From NCBI RefSeq assembly GCF_030704535.1, contig NC_081808.1, positions 25,651,001-25,715,000 of the forward strand: a stretch of DNA of 64,000 nucleotides. The letters are read 5' to 3'. Shown here one piece after another: positions 12,462-23,144 of this stretch. Under the pieces are notes generated by a model that had not been told where the DNA came from, ran no database searches, and was given only the letters and a program-made list of their open reading frames with translations. Position numbers and translations under genes: made by a program. Source of the stretch: Vitis vinifera. Taxonomy: Eukaryota; Streptophyta; Magnoliopsida; Vitales; Vitaceae. The first letter of the stretch is position 1; the number at the start of each line of letters is the position of its first letter.

Positions 12462-12839
12462 CTATCTATCTATATCATTGGCAGCCTGAGCGATATCGTC
12501 TACAGAAAGAGAAGAGCGCTTTATGAACTCCAAGCAGTCTGCAATGGCTTCCGAGTAGAAGGAGTTGGTCCGCCCAAACGATCTAAACCTGCAGTCCCCG
12601 CTCTCCATCATTAGACTCATCCTGCTCCTGCTGCTGTCGCTTCCTTTCTTGGTGCTCCTACTCCTGCTGATGCCTCTCTTGAGCGACTCTACAGCTTGCC
12701 CGCACAGCCTGAACAAGTACATCAACCTGACCCGCACCCTGATCAGAACTGAGAATCTCTTGGGGTTCAGCCGGAAGCCTCTGCCTCCATGCCACGATCT
12801 CCTCCCAACCCTCTTGTACTTGTACCCCATATTCCCCAT
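12462..12839 (-). CDS. Small single-exon plant protein of unknown function
   Basis: The product is 125 aa and very basic in its first half (YKRVGRRSW, RFSVLIRVRVRLMYLFRL). Residues about 58-80 are Ser/Arg-rich. A well-formed block follows, RSFGRTNSFYSEAIADCLEF, then IKRSSLSVD. I recall similar blocks (RSNSFYxEAIxDCLEFIKR) in short uncharacterised plant proteins, but I cannot name a family or function. There is no signal peptide; the MYLFRLCGQAVE stretch is moderately hydrophobic. A minus-strand TATATATA lies at 12894-12887, about 50 bp before the ATG. The TAG stop sits within a (TCTA)n microsatellite. An overlapping plus-strand frame at 12565-13161 is longer, but its product is compositionally odd and I treat it as a shadow. 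Confidence 0.7.
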   Translation of the reverse strand: MGNMGYKYKRVGRRSWHGGRGFRLNPKRFSVLIRVRVRLMYLFRLCGQAVESLKRGISRSRSTKKGSDSSRSRMSLMMESGDCRFRSFGRTNSFYSEAIADCLEFIKRSSLSVDDIAQAANDIDR

Positions 12840-13735
12840 TTCGCCTGTGCCTGCCCTAGCACCAAGCTCTCTTCAGCCAAACCTTGTATATATACTAGTA
12901 ATAAAAGTCTCAAGGATGACTTTTCGGAATGGAAGAAACTTGGAAATTGCTGACTCTCTTGTGATTTTTAATTTAATCCGTGTGTTGCATGGATACCCGT
13001 TTGAAAACGTGGACATCCACATATATGTAATTGGGAATGTGGGGAGAGAAGTTGGAAACACAAACAGAAGGATGTCTCAGCTGTTTTCTACCAAGAATTT
13101 GACTACCCAATTGTGTGTGGGTTTGTTTTGTCTTCTTTTTAAATTTTACATTTCCCAATAGAGGGGGGGCTTAACTTTTTGCTTAAAGCACTAGTGGGTG
13201 GTTTGCTGTTTTCCATTAGGAAGAAAACAGAGCAATTTCAAATTCAGAGAAAGTTTTGGCAAATTCACTTTGGAAAACAACGAGTCATTAGGTGGCGTGA
13301 TTTGAGTTAGAAAAGGCATGAGAGAACAAATGATTAGGTGCCGTGATTTGAGTTGAAAACAAAAGAAGGTGTTTTATTTTATTTTTAAGTTTTAACTATA
13401 GAATAGAATGGAAATAAAAGGTGTGACCGTGACTCTGTGAGCCTGTGAGCCTGTGAGTGTGAGAAGTGATAACATTTTGTCAGCATTTGAGAAAACTTCC
13501 AGGAATAGAATAGGGTGAAAGGAGTGAAGTTCGGTGGTCGAATAAGAAGTTGGTGCGGCTGGATTTGATGTGTCCGTAGACATTGGCCAATTGCCTCGCC
13601 TTGTCGCCCAACCTCCTCCTCCTCTTCCTCCCTTTCCTCTCCACTGCTGTGGGCTCCATTTCTGATCTACCCAGCTGCCACTTGGTGCCTTGGGTGATTA
13701 GGGTTTTATTTTATTTTTTTATCACAATTAGGTTA
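12840..13735. other. Divergent promoter region between the 125-aa gene and PP7
   Basis: The two genes diverge across ~900 bp. The interval contains a direct repeat: ATTAGGTGGCGTGATTTGAG near 13288 and ATTAGGTGCCGTGATTTGAG near 13332. It also has a GCCTGTGA-type micro-repeat near 13440 and the PP7 leader. The PP7 frame stays open upstream of its ATG back to about 13583 but without another in-frame ATG. Confidence 0.6.
12887..12894 (-). promoter_or_regulatory. Candidate TATA box of the 125-aa gene
   Basis: TATATATA on the minus strand lies about 48 bases upstream of the ATG at 12839. This is short for a plant leader but feasible. The support is motif and position only. Confidence 0.4.
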
Positions 13736-16700
13736 ATGTCTGATGCGGAGATCCCGGAGGCAGTGACATGGCCGACGAACGGGAGTCTAACCCTAGAATG
13801 GGTGGATCATCTCATGACCGCCTTCGAATGGTGTTCCGGGAATCTTCCTCCCACCGATTTCCCTTCCCTTATGCCTGTTGCCGTCTTCGATAGTCTGGTG
13901 CTCACTGCTTCCAAGATTCTCCACAAAGAAGCAAACTGTGTTAGGATTGACCCCTCCCCCCTCGATTCCACCGTTGTAGTCGTCGGCGACGTCCATGGCC
14001 AGCTTCACGATGTAATCTTTCTCCTCCGGGACTCTGGCTTCCCTTCCCAAAACCGCTTCTACGTCTTTAACGGAGATTATGTCGATAGAGGCGCCTGGGG
14101 CCTTGAGACCTTTCTTCTCCTGCTCGCTTGGAAGGTATTTCTATCTCTTTTGTTCATCCTTTGAAAAAAAAAAAACTTTTTTTTTTTTCATTTGTATATC
14201 CATGGCTTGAATGATTTCCTTCTTTCATGAAACGTTATTGAATGCAGAACACGGACTCCCTTACAACAATCCTCAATATTCATTCATTTCGAATCAAAGC
14301 TGATGAACCTGTTAAGATTTTGTAAACCTTTAAGGCAATGCGGTCTATTAGTTTCAATTTCAAATGACAATTTCTTAATCAAGTTTAATCAACCAAAGGA
14401 ATGAAGAAACTGTGAAGAAAGAAATGATATCTAACGATCAAATATTGCGTTGCTAGTCTTTTATTCTGTCTTTGTCCAAAATTCTCAATTCCCTTTGTTC
14501 CCACTTCCCAGTGCTATATTTTTCCACATTACCTTTACTGAGCGCCAGAATAAGGCAGACTATGAGTTGCCAAATGCACTAAGAGTGCGTTTGGGAGTGA
14601 TTTTAGAAAGTTGTTCTAATCTTTTTAACACTTAAAATTTTTTATCTTTCAAGCATAAAAAAGACTAGGAACGCCTCCTAGCATAACTACCAAATGCACT
14701 CTAAATTGCTAACAACATTTATATTTTTAAACTTTCTGTACTTAATTATGTTACCAAACAAGTTTCTATTTTCTTGCAAGTTGTAATGACCATAGTCCAT
14801 GTTTCAGGTTTTTTGATCTAGATTACATATATTAATGTCTAATGGTCATGTTTGTTTTATGTTCCAAATATAAGGTTTAGTAGTTTGTAATATTCTGTTT
14901 AAATGATGTTTCTTGCCAGGTTTTTATGCCAGATAGAGTGTTTCTCCTCCGGGGAAATCATGAATCTAAATATTGCACGTCTGTATATGGTTTTGAGAAA
15001 GAAGTAATGACCAAATATGGTGATAAAGGGAAGCATGTCTACCGCAAATGTTTAGGATGCTTTGAAGGACTTCCTTTGGCCTCTATTATAGCTGAACGTG
15101 TTTATACTGCTCATGGAGGGCTTTTCCGTAGTGTAGCTGTTAACTTGCCTAAGAGATCCAAAGGAAAGAAAAATCGGAGAATAAGTTTTAACCCTGAAAT
15201 GAAGTCACTTTCTCTTGGTTCTTTGGAGGAATTATCAAAAGCTAGGAGATCGGTTCTTGATCCTCCTTGGGAGGGTTTAAACCTGATTCCTGGTGATGTG
15301 CTGTGGTCAGATCCATCAATGAGCCCTGGTCTCTCTCCAAATAAAGAAAGAGGCATTGGTCTATTGTGGGGTCCTGATTGCACAGAGGATTTCTTGAAGA
15401 AGCTCCATCTAAAGGTGACATCTTAAGCAAACTTTCTATTTAAAACTAATATATTTATATTGTTGGGATTGATCTGGACTAGTATTTTACAACCTCTTAC
15501 TGTGCTTTTTGTATATTTTAGTGTTGCAAATTCCCCACAGAATTCAGTTTGGGTGAAATGGGGATCCTTAAATTCAAGATAATGCCTATTCTTCTGTCTG
15601 TATATGTTAACTAATTAATTAGTGATTTATGATTTTAGCTTCTTACAGTCTTGTTCACTAACCATATTCTCTGTAAATGTGTATAGTCCATATACAAAAA
15701 TGGGAACAATGAATGGCAAATTGAATATTTAGTTGAGTTTCCTGTTATTAATTTAAATATTAAAAAACATATCTCTATGGTTTTCTTCTAGTTCAAGATC
15801 CTCTGTCCTTTAAATTGATATTTAAATTGCTACTTCCTACTTGTGTAGCAATATGTCTATGTTAAATGCTTGCTTACAAAACCATGGACATAGTTATCTA
15901 TTCTGTTTTAAGGACAGGAATTGAACCACAGTAATGACCATAAAATTTAAATATATTTTCCTTGTAATGCTTATTAGGTGGCTAAAAATTGAATTGAGGA
16001 TGAGCAATCGATTAACCTAATGAGCTGATGGCTGTTTCCCCGTTTTTGAGCCTAAACACTAAAACAAAAAAGGGAAAAAAGAAAGTCAAAACCTTGTTTT
16101 TTGGGTTGGATGAAATCACTCAACTAGGATGTGAGATTTTAGTGCAGAAAATGGAATCTTATGTTAGATGAGATACAAGTAGATGCTTGTTATTCTCGAC
16201 TTCCTTTGAACCATGACCTCATAGTCTAACCTTTGGGGTCAAACAAAAACCAAGAGTATGGGGTGATCAAAATTTGCTACCTGGTTATATATACCACTCA
16301 ATCACATGCTTATTGCCTTCAAGAGGTACCAATCATTGCACCCTTTTTTGTTAATTGTATTCAGTATTTTCTCAACGAGCCCTAGAACATGTGGCATGTG
16401 TCTTACCTCGTGACAATCCTTTTTTTTTAATAGGCAAACAAGAATATATAAAAGACTCCAATCAAAGATACTTTTTGTATAGTTTTTTTTGGAGGATTCC
16501 TCATCCTTCTATTGTACTTATTCTTACTTACCTTAATATATTATATTGTTGTTTCTCATAAAAGAAAAAAAAAAAAAACTCCAATCAAAGTGCAGGGGGT
16601 GCACCCCAAGTACTCAATAGGTATACAAAAGATGCCAAAACAAAAAACAGAAACACCTAGAACAAGCACACAAAACACTCTCTTTCTAATTAACACTCAA

Positions 16701-19296
16701 TTAATCAATAAAATCTAACAAGGAAACATGACATCTTGAATATGTTGGTGGGTCCATTGGAAAAGGTTACAAATAAGAGAGCCCTTTAGTACTTGATTTG
16801 ATCATTGAATTCCATCAAAGTATCTTCGATTCCTCCCTTACTAGAGAATCCAAAACAAGTTAGGAGAGGTTGTCCTCAAAATCTTTTGTCTATTTTTGCT
16901 AATAAAATTCTCATGCCATCCTTTTAGCAATTCTTTTACTATTAAAAGGGAGGATCAAAGGATAGCTAAAAAGAGAAAACAACAAATGCCAAAGACCTCT
17001 TGCCTTTCCACAATGGATTAGTGCACGATTAGTTTATTATTTTGGACTCATACATAAATAGCAATGGTTAGCCAACACTCAAACCTTTTCTCTTAAGCTG
17101 ATCTAAGGTTAGGAACCCTTCCTAAACGGCTTCCCAAGCCCTCCCCCCCCAAAAAAAACCCACTTTTAAGAGGGAAAAGATGCTCCTCTGTCCAACTATA
17201 AGGAAGCTATAAGGAAGAGTAGAAAGATTTCATTGAGAAGTCTCCACTCTTGCTAGCCTTCCAAATAAGCTTATCTTCATCCTCACTGCACTTCCCAAGC
17301 ACTTTAAGCCTCTTGAGTAATTCCTTAATGCTATGTAGCTCCTAATCTTGAAATCATCTTGTGAAACTTAGGTTCCACACAACCTACCCGTTAACGACCT
17401 TGCAAGCATTCACCAATCAAACCTCTTTATTAGAAGCAAAAGAGAAAAGAGAGGAAAAAGAGTGCTTCAAAGGAGCATCCCCACATTAGACATCATGCCA
17501 AAATTGTGTTCTTCTTCCATTGCCAACCAAAAAACTTGTTCTACCTTTAAAGGCTTCCCAACCTCCTCTTATACCATCATCCCCAAGCCAACACCATGTC
17601 CCTCCTTTCCTCCTTGTAAGAGAGCACCATCCTCTAGGTTCTTCTCCAACTTTCCCACATAGTTTATTAACTGAAAAGCAATCAAAATTCTCTTTTCACT
17701 TTGTCTAAGTTTCTTGCTTTACAACTTGGTAGCCTGGCTTTTTCTAGAACAAAATATAACAGCTACCTAGATATAATCATAGTTGTTAACTAGTAAAACT
17801 TATTGCATTTTGTTTTTCTAATTTTCCATATTGTGTATAGTGAAAAATAAATAGAAAAAATATGCATACATGTGCATATATATTGAAAGAATAAAGTATA
17901 AGTTAACCTATAACCAATTTCATTATAGATAGTAGGATTTAAAGTCTTAAACTATATGAGAACATTGAATGCACATGTATGAAAGCATTGAATGCTAAAG
18001 TTTAATTCAATAAAATATGAGCTTAATGCATGGGTTCCTCACAAAATCCACAAAAAAATAATCATTTTAAATTTCTAGATTTTATTTTTAGTTTCAAATT
18101 CTAACTAAGCATATGTACTTATATGCATTATTGATATTTATGATTCTATGTGTCATTTCTAATGTTCTAACTTTTTATGTTCATCATCATTCCTTCCCCA
18201 TTGAAAAAAATAAAGATAAAAAACCTAATATATTAAGTAAAATTTTTTATTCATCAATCACTATCTTTTTCAATGTCAACATTCAAGTAAAAATTCTCTA
18301 ATACTCATTGTAAGGATAAATTTATGTAACTTCCACTATAACCTTTGATAATAAAAATATAGCTTTTCATATAGGATTATTTTTCTTTTTCTCCCATCAA
18401 TTTCTAACCTTTTTGTACATTCTAAACAATGAATATAATAATTTTTTTAACAAAAAAAGAAAAAGAAAATGAATTTAATTTTTCTTTGAAGTAAAGAAAA
18501 ACAGTTGAAGGTGTATGTATTATTGTATCATTGCACTGTTGTATCATTATATTACGTATTATATTGTGATACTTATCAAATTTTCATAAAAAATGTATTG
18601 TGTCATGTATAGTAAATTTTTGACTAAAGATATAATATTTTTGTCATAACTCCATAACCGTTCCCTTTGTTTCACTTGTTTGTATTTTATGAGTTGGAAA
18701 TTGATCGTCTGACTGATAAATTCTGTGTTTATAGTAAAGAGCTCCAGCGCTGACATTAGATTTGTTACCCATCATTGTTATTTCAGTTGATTATTAGATC
18801 ACATGAAGGGCCTGATGCAAGGGAAAAGCGACCTGGTCTTGCAGGAATGAAGGAAGGGTACACTATAGATCATGTTGTAGAGTCAGGAAAGTTAATTACT
18901 CTGTTTAGTGCTCCAGACTACCCACAATTTCAGGTCTGTTCTTCCTCGTGCAACTCAGAGTTTCCTTGTTCCTATATTTAATAGTTCTTGCTTTTATATA
19001 AATGTCTTTGGAAACAATAGCAGCTTAAATATTCTTTAATTTTCTTCAACATTCTCTTTCCTGGGCTTTTGGAAGGGAAAAAATTCTAAATTTTATTGCT
19101 TTTAACACTCCCAATATGCCTGAGGTTAAATTGTTGAGTTCCATGAGTTGACTGCACTCGACCATGTTCTTAATTTTCATTTTTGGGGCAACATTATCAA
19201 TTTTGCTTTAAATGATACCACCTAGCACATGCCACTCTTAAGGACAAATTACATCTCAAAATGCCATTGGTTAAATGTTTTATAGGTTTTAATTCA

Positions 19297-19333
<37 letters not shown>

Positions 19334-20121
19334 CATGATGATAAGCATTAAAATCAAAAGTCCTAGTCCACAATCAAGGGTTGTCTTTTGTGCATATTAT
19401 TTGAACCAATCTAGCATCTGTTGATAGCTGAAAGAACAAGAAGAGATTAATATCATTTGTTACCCCATCTATAATCTGTTCCAATAATTGTTCTTTCTGT
19501 TGTGCAGGCAACTGAGGAGAGATACCAAAATAAAGGGGCCTATATTGTCCTAGAACCCCCTGATTTTGATAATCCTGTGTTTCATACTTTTGAAGCGATT
19601 ACTCCAAGGCCTAAGGTATAGATCCTGCTCATCCATAGATCAGGATTCACAATGATATGGCTTGGAATGGGAAAAATATTAAAGAACAGGGCTAGATGTT
19701 TCAGCATTCAATTGAATTGTCATAGTTTTCTGAGGATTGTCAAGTTGGCAAACTAGTCAATCATCCATTTGGGATGACACTATATTTAAAGGTTTTCCCA
19801 TCCATGGGTTCACTTGTGAAGGGTCTGTTATTGGAATAATAGGATATATATATATATATCTATATATATATATATATATATATATTTGTATAGATATGTG
19901 TACTTAACATTACTCAACATCATCCAATGCAGGTAAATCCCTATATCTTATATATATTTGTATAGACATGTGTCCTTAACATTACTCAACATCATCCAAT
20001 GCAGGTAAATCCCTACTATGACTACGAGGATGTGATTGATTCTGATGAAGAATTGGACTTTAGCAGGAATGATGTACACTCCGCGGATGAAGGTCAATCA
20101 GTGCCTGTTTTTCACATATAA
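13736..20121 (+). CDS. PP7: Serine/threonine protein phosphatase 7 (PP7-type)
   Basis: This is a metal-dependent phosphatase of the plant PP7 group (PPP family); Arabidopsis PP7 is nuclear and linked to light and heat signalling. Exons are 13736-14134, 14920-15414, 18787-18933, 19508-19615 and 20005-20121, all GT-AG and all breaking between codons, giving 421 aa. Catalytic motifs are GDVHGQ (84-89), GDYVDRG (113-119) and LRGNHE (143-148). [15 protein letters not shown] and SAPDYPQF follow. An insert around [10 protein letters not shown] in exon 2 is basic, typical of PP7, which has extra loops. ATG 13736 is the first in-frame ATG. The last exon, [17 protein letters not shown]..., is acidic and short; its end is the least certain part. 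Intron 2 (3.4 kb) holds LINE sequence and intron 1 a MITE. Confidence 0.93.
14583..14701. mobile_element. 119-bp PIF/Harbinger-like MITE in PP7 intron 1
   Basis: Inverted ends GAGTGCGTTTGGGAGTGATT and, from the right end, GAGTGCATTTGGTAGTTATG bound a 119-bp unit. It is flanked by TAA at 14580-14582 and 14702-14704, the 3-bp target duplication of the PIF/Harbinger superfamily. It has no coding capacity. A related unit of the same length is at 47434-47552. Confidence 0.75.
16420..17710 (-). mobile_element. Degenerate L1-type LINE, antisense to PP7
   Basis: Read on the minus strand, 17570-17380 encodes fragments such as [25 protein letters not shown] and GDAPLKHSF. These match the plant LINE region after reverse transcriptase, where VGNG..FW.D.WCGD..L precedes the zf-RVT segment, and they are broken by stops. 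The poly-T at 16421-16428 would be its poly-A tail, placing the 3' end at the left. The right (5') border is vague. It is a dead, 5'-truncated copy in intron 2. Confidence 0.6.
16468..16577 (+). mobile_element. 110-bp 5'-truncated L1 insertion with perfect target duplication
   Basis: The 13-base ACTCCAATCAAAG occurs at 16455-16467 and again at 16578-16590. Between them is 110 bp ending in a poly-A tail of about 16 bases. The insert (TTTGGAGGATTCCTCATCC...) resembles the last ~100 bp of plant L1 elements. A poly-A tail plus a 13-bp target duplication is the hallmark of target-primed reverse transcription. It is nested in the older antisense LINE. Confidence 0.8.
19298..19330 (+). repeat. 33-base poly-C tract in PP7 intron 3
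   Basis: An uninterrupted run of 33 C lies 178 bases before the exon 4 acceptor. It is the only long C/G homopolymer in the window. The paralogous intron fragment near 34850 has ordinary mixed sequence (TTCTCCGCTC) at the equivalent place. Confidence 0.95.
19842..19886. repeat. (TA)n microsatellite in PP7 intron 4
   Basis: About 45 bases of nearly pure TA dinucleotide, with one TATC interruption, lie immediately upstream of the duplicated acceptor block. Confidence 0.9.
19884..20010 (+). repeat. 72-bp tandem duplication carrying the PP7 exon 5 acceptor
   Basis: The block from TTTGTATAGAYATGTGT through ACATCATCCAATGCAGGTAAATCCCTA occurs twice with a 72-base offset, so there are two identical acceptor sites: AG at 19931-19932 and at 20003-20004. 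Because 72 is a multiple of three, the upstream site keeps the frame at its junction, but it reads into TAG after about ten codons. The downstream copy gives [12 protein letters not shown] and is the one I use. Confidence 0.85.
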
Positions 20122-21014
20122 ATTGATATTATCATTAATTTGTTCTTGTATTTGCTTCAAGATTTTGTTGCGTGTTAAATTATATGTTATTTTCCCAGCA
20201 CTGCTAGTTGCCATCTTCAAATGTACAGGAATGCAATCCATTAAGCTTCACAAAAAGAACAGTCTACAGTGAAAAACATTTTGGTATAAAATTCCTTAAA
20301 AGGCTATGTTTGATTCCCAGAAAATGCAAGAGAAAGAAAATTTGGAGGAAAAGTGGAAGGAAAGAAAAAGCTAAGGAAATGAATATAAATTTTTTCTCTT
20401 GTTTGGTTATCCATGGAAAATTTAAGGGAAAAAAAAAAAAAATTCATTTTCTTTTGTTTGGTTAACCACAAAAAAAGTCAATGAAAAATGGAAGAAAAAC
20501 AAAATCAATAATTTGTCTTAGATAGTTATCAATTTATTAAATAATAAAATAAATTTTGTGCTCTTATTTTCTAAAAAGCAGTTTTACAAAACTATTGCAA
20601 AAACATATAATCAACATACATCCTAACTCAAAACATTGCTCCTTACTCATAGAAATTTAAGTGAAAATCAATATTTAGATAAACCAAATTCAATAATCCT
20701 GAAAATCATACACAAGAAACTAAATTTTCAATAAATTAACATTGTATTTATGTTCTTGTACTATAAATTAACACTGCATTTATACACTTTTTATAGGACC
20801 TCTACACACCTTGTTAAAGGAATATACATCTATTATGCCCTCAATGTGGCATTAATATATAAATGTCATTAATGAATTTCTATTTTTAAAGAATAGGAAA
20901 AACAAAGACTTCACTAATTTTCTCATCACCAAATGGTATCAAACTAATAAATATTAAATACAAAAGTTGTTGGCATCACATGGTCTAAGGAATAATACAG
21001 AGCTCCACTTAGCA

Positions 21015-21269
21015 ATGGTGATGGAGGAGAAGGTGGAAGAAAAAGTAAGGGCATCAGAGTTAGAATCATCAATGGGTCTACACCCACATGGGAAGCTGCT
21101 CTCCTCCTACCTTGGCCTTGGTTTCTCCCTCTTCTTGGCCCTCCTCCCATCCTCCTCCTCAATCTCCCAGCTCTCAACCCTCCATCTCAAGCTGCTCCAA
21201 GCTGAGCAAGAGCTCTACCAACTCAAGTCCCGCCGAAAGGAGGACTCCAAAGCCAACACCATAGATTGA
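21015..21269 (+). pseudogene. 84-aa membrane/coiled-coil protein fragment
   Basis: The frame encodes an acidic/basic start (MVMEEKVEEKVRASELESS), a hydrophobic stretch SYLGLGFSLFLALLP, then QAEQELYQLKSRRKEDSKAN. The pattern of a short membrane segment followed by LxQAEexLxxLKSRRKEDSKAN resembles the beginning of a longer plant coiled-coil protein, but here it stops four residues after SKAN. I cannot name the family. It could be a small real gene, but abrupt truncation and its setting among other fragments favour a captured or broken copy. Confidence 0.45.
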
Positions 21270-22311
21270 AACAGTTATAATCCAAACCCTAAAAAATCAA
21301 TTCAAAGTCTTGAAAATCAAGCAATAACAACCCTTTTTTCAATTATAGTTGTAATCAAGAACACACCCATTTACCAATTAAGCAATTGCTAATGAACAAA
21401 CCTAATTCTCAACAGATGGAGAAACCCAATTCAAATTAAATTTGGCTTTTGAGTCCTGCCTTGTATGTTAGGATTTGGTTGGTTTTATAAAAATCAAATA
21501 TGAAGAAAAATAAAATTTAAATTTAAAATAAATAAATTATTTTTGCACCATGTTTCAATCTTATTTTTTTTAATAAAAAATTCAAATATGATAATATATA
21601 TATATAATCATTTTTAAGAACCAAACATAACCTTATCATATTGAGAAATTGAAAAACATGAAAATATATAAATTTTATAATATTTGATAAATCAAACAGA
21701 CATCTTACCTTTTATTCTCTTTCGCCAAATATGTTTGACCATTTATTTTTTTATAGCTAAGTTATGATTCTTCAACTTTATTCTGTAATATGAATAGTCA
21801 CTTTCACATATTGAATTCAAACATGACTTTATCGTCCAAATAGTGTCAATAATCCATAATTGTGGCATAACTTTATACCTACATTTTATTTTTATTTTTT
21901 TTATATTTTACATTTTTTTAATAATAAAATTCAGATTTAATTATAATTCTTGATTTATAAAATCATGAAATATTTAATTAAAAGGATAGAATAATTCTTA
22001 TATTTAGAAAAATAATTCTAACGTATTAAAAATTATACACATAATTTATTTTTAAAATTTGTTTAATTTTATTAAAAAAAATTATTGATAGGTATTTCCT
22101 TTTTCCAAAAAAAAAAAAAACAAAACAAAAAGGAAATTTCATGTTTCAAAAAAGAAATTATATTAAATGTTTTCAAAATCAAATTAGTGTTTTCACTTTT
22201 ATATCCCTTTTAGTCAAATAACCCTAAAATCATTTTCATCGCTAAGCTCCAAATTCCAAAGGCGGCGAAAATCCATCACCATTGTCATCGTCATAGTCAT
22301 AGTCATCGTCA

Positions 22312-22428
22312 ATGGCGGCCACGATGGAGTCATCCTATTCGCCGGCTCCCCCTCCGGTGCTAGCGGCAAAAAAGGTGAAGCATGAGATGGAGTTGTTCGG
22401 AGACGTCAGGATCGACAACTACTATTGA
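22312..22428 (+). pseudogene. N-terminal fragment of a prolyl-oligopeptidase-like (protease II type) gene
   Basis: ATG 22312 opens a 38-codon frame ending [19 protein letters not shown] and then TGA. Plant protease II/oligopeptidase B proteins begin with a Pro-rich leader, then VxHxMExFGDVRxDNYYWLRDDSR. Here the Trp codon position reads TGA, followed by GACGAC, as if several bases of the WLRDD codons were lost. Everything downstream is unrelated, so only the first exon tip is present. It is non-functional. Confidence 0.6.
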
Positions 22429-22429
22429 C

Positions 22430-22720
22430 GACGTCGCTTTTTGGGGACTCACTGGTGAGCATCAAAGGCCGGTCCTTGGCCTCCTCCCCATTGTCGTCGT
22501 CGTCCATGTCGGTCGTGGACAGATTGATGCAGGAGCAACGCTCCAGAGACGCGAAGAAGGCTGATGCCACGCTGGTGCTGACCCAAGTTGCCATGCCGTT
22601 GAGGAAATCGCCTGCCTGAGGGCCAAGGTGGTGGAGCTGGAGCGGTCCAAGGCGGAGCTGAAGGCCAGGGAGGTGGGGGAGAGGGAGGAGATGCTCGGTG
22701 AAGACATAATAGCCCGATAA
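22430..22720 (+). pseudogene. Frameshifted coiled-coil protein fragment
   Basis: One frame reads [20 protein letters not shown] to [15 protein letters not shown]. The reading continues in a different frame as [20 protein letters not shown], then [16 protein letters not shown], a heptad-rich coiled coil, ending in TAA at about 22718-22720. A one-base change near 22595 separates the two halves. High GC content contrasts with the AT-rich surroundings, consistent with coding origin elsewhere. The parent gene is not identified. Confidence 0.5.
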
Positions 22721-23144
22721 AATTTTCCCCCTTTTCCCTTCTCATTCCCTCTTATTTTCCTCGTTATTTTTTAAGGAAAATATCAGGGAAAATATTATGA
22801 TATTTTCCTTAATATTTTTCTTTATATTTTTTTCCCAACTAATTCCTCTGCATTTATTTTCCTTTCGGAACCAAACATAGCCTAAGACTTTAACCGATCA
22901 ACCCGGTTTTGGGCTAGGGTGTGGGGCGGGTCGGACCAAAACATCACACCTCTTCGTGCAAGGAAGTGGGCCGGGTCGGCCCAAGAAGCAGTCCTAATCT
23001 TGGAGAGCTGGTTGGAGTGCACACCTCTCGGATCACCGTCGCTAGCTAGGGCTGATGGGGCTGGTGGAGATTTTGGAAGAAGAAGATACAAGCCCCAGTT
23101 CAACCGCCATCAAACCCAATAAACCCTACCAAAATCCTACTTCC

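Larger units (their letters stand above)
15415..18786 (+). other. Intron 2 of PP7 (3.4 kb)
   Basis: The intron runs from GT at 15415 to AG at 18786. Its middle third (about 16420-17710) is an antisense LINE remnant with a nested L1 insertion. 15415-16420 and 17720-18786 are AT-rich with no recognised content. Confidence 0.85.
20301..22883. mobile_element. Possible gene-fragment-carrying element with 17-bp inverted ends
   Basis: AGGCTATGTTTGATTCC at 20301-20317 is matched, inverted, by GGAACCAAACATAGCCT at 22867-22883 (16 of 17). The 2.58 kb between holds three coding fragments that do not belong together: an 84-aa frame at 21015-21269, an oligopeptidase start at 22312-22428 and a coiled-coil fragment at 22430-22720. 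This is the structure of a Pack-type (gene-capturing) non-autonomous DNA transposon. I see no clean target duplication and no transposase, and the ends are short, so this remains a hypothesis. Confidence 0.4.

Noticed and set aside
12565-13161. 198-codon plus-strand frame opposite the 125-aa gene
   Set aside because: It is the antisense shadow of a better gene: the minus-strand product has a conserved-looking motif and a TATA box, while this product is low-complexity Leu/Pro/Ser.
13583-13735. 51-codon hydrophobic N-terminal extension of PP7, signal-peptide-like
   Set aside because: It has no in-frame ATG (the frame opens at TTG), and PP7 proteins start near the SDAEIPE position.
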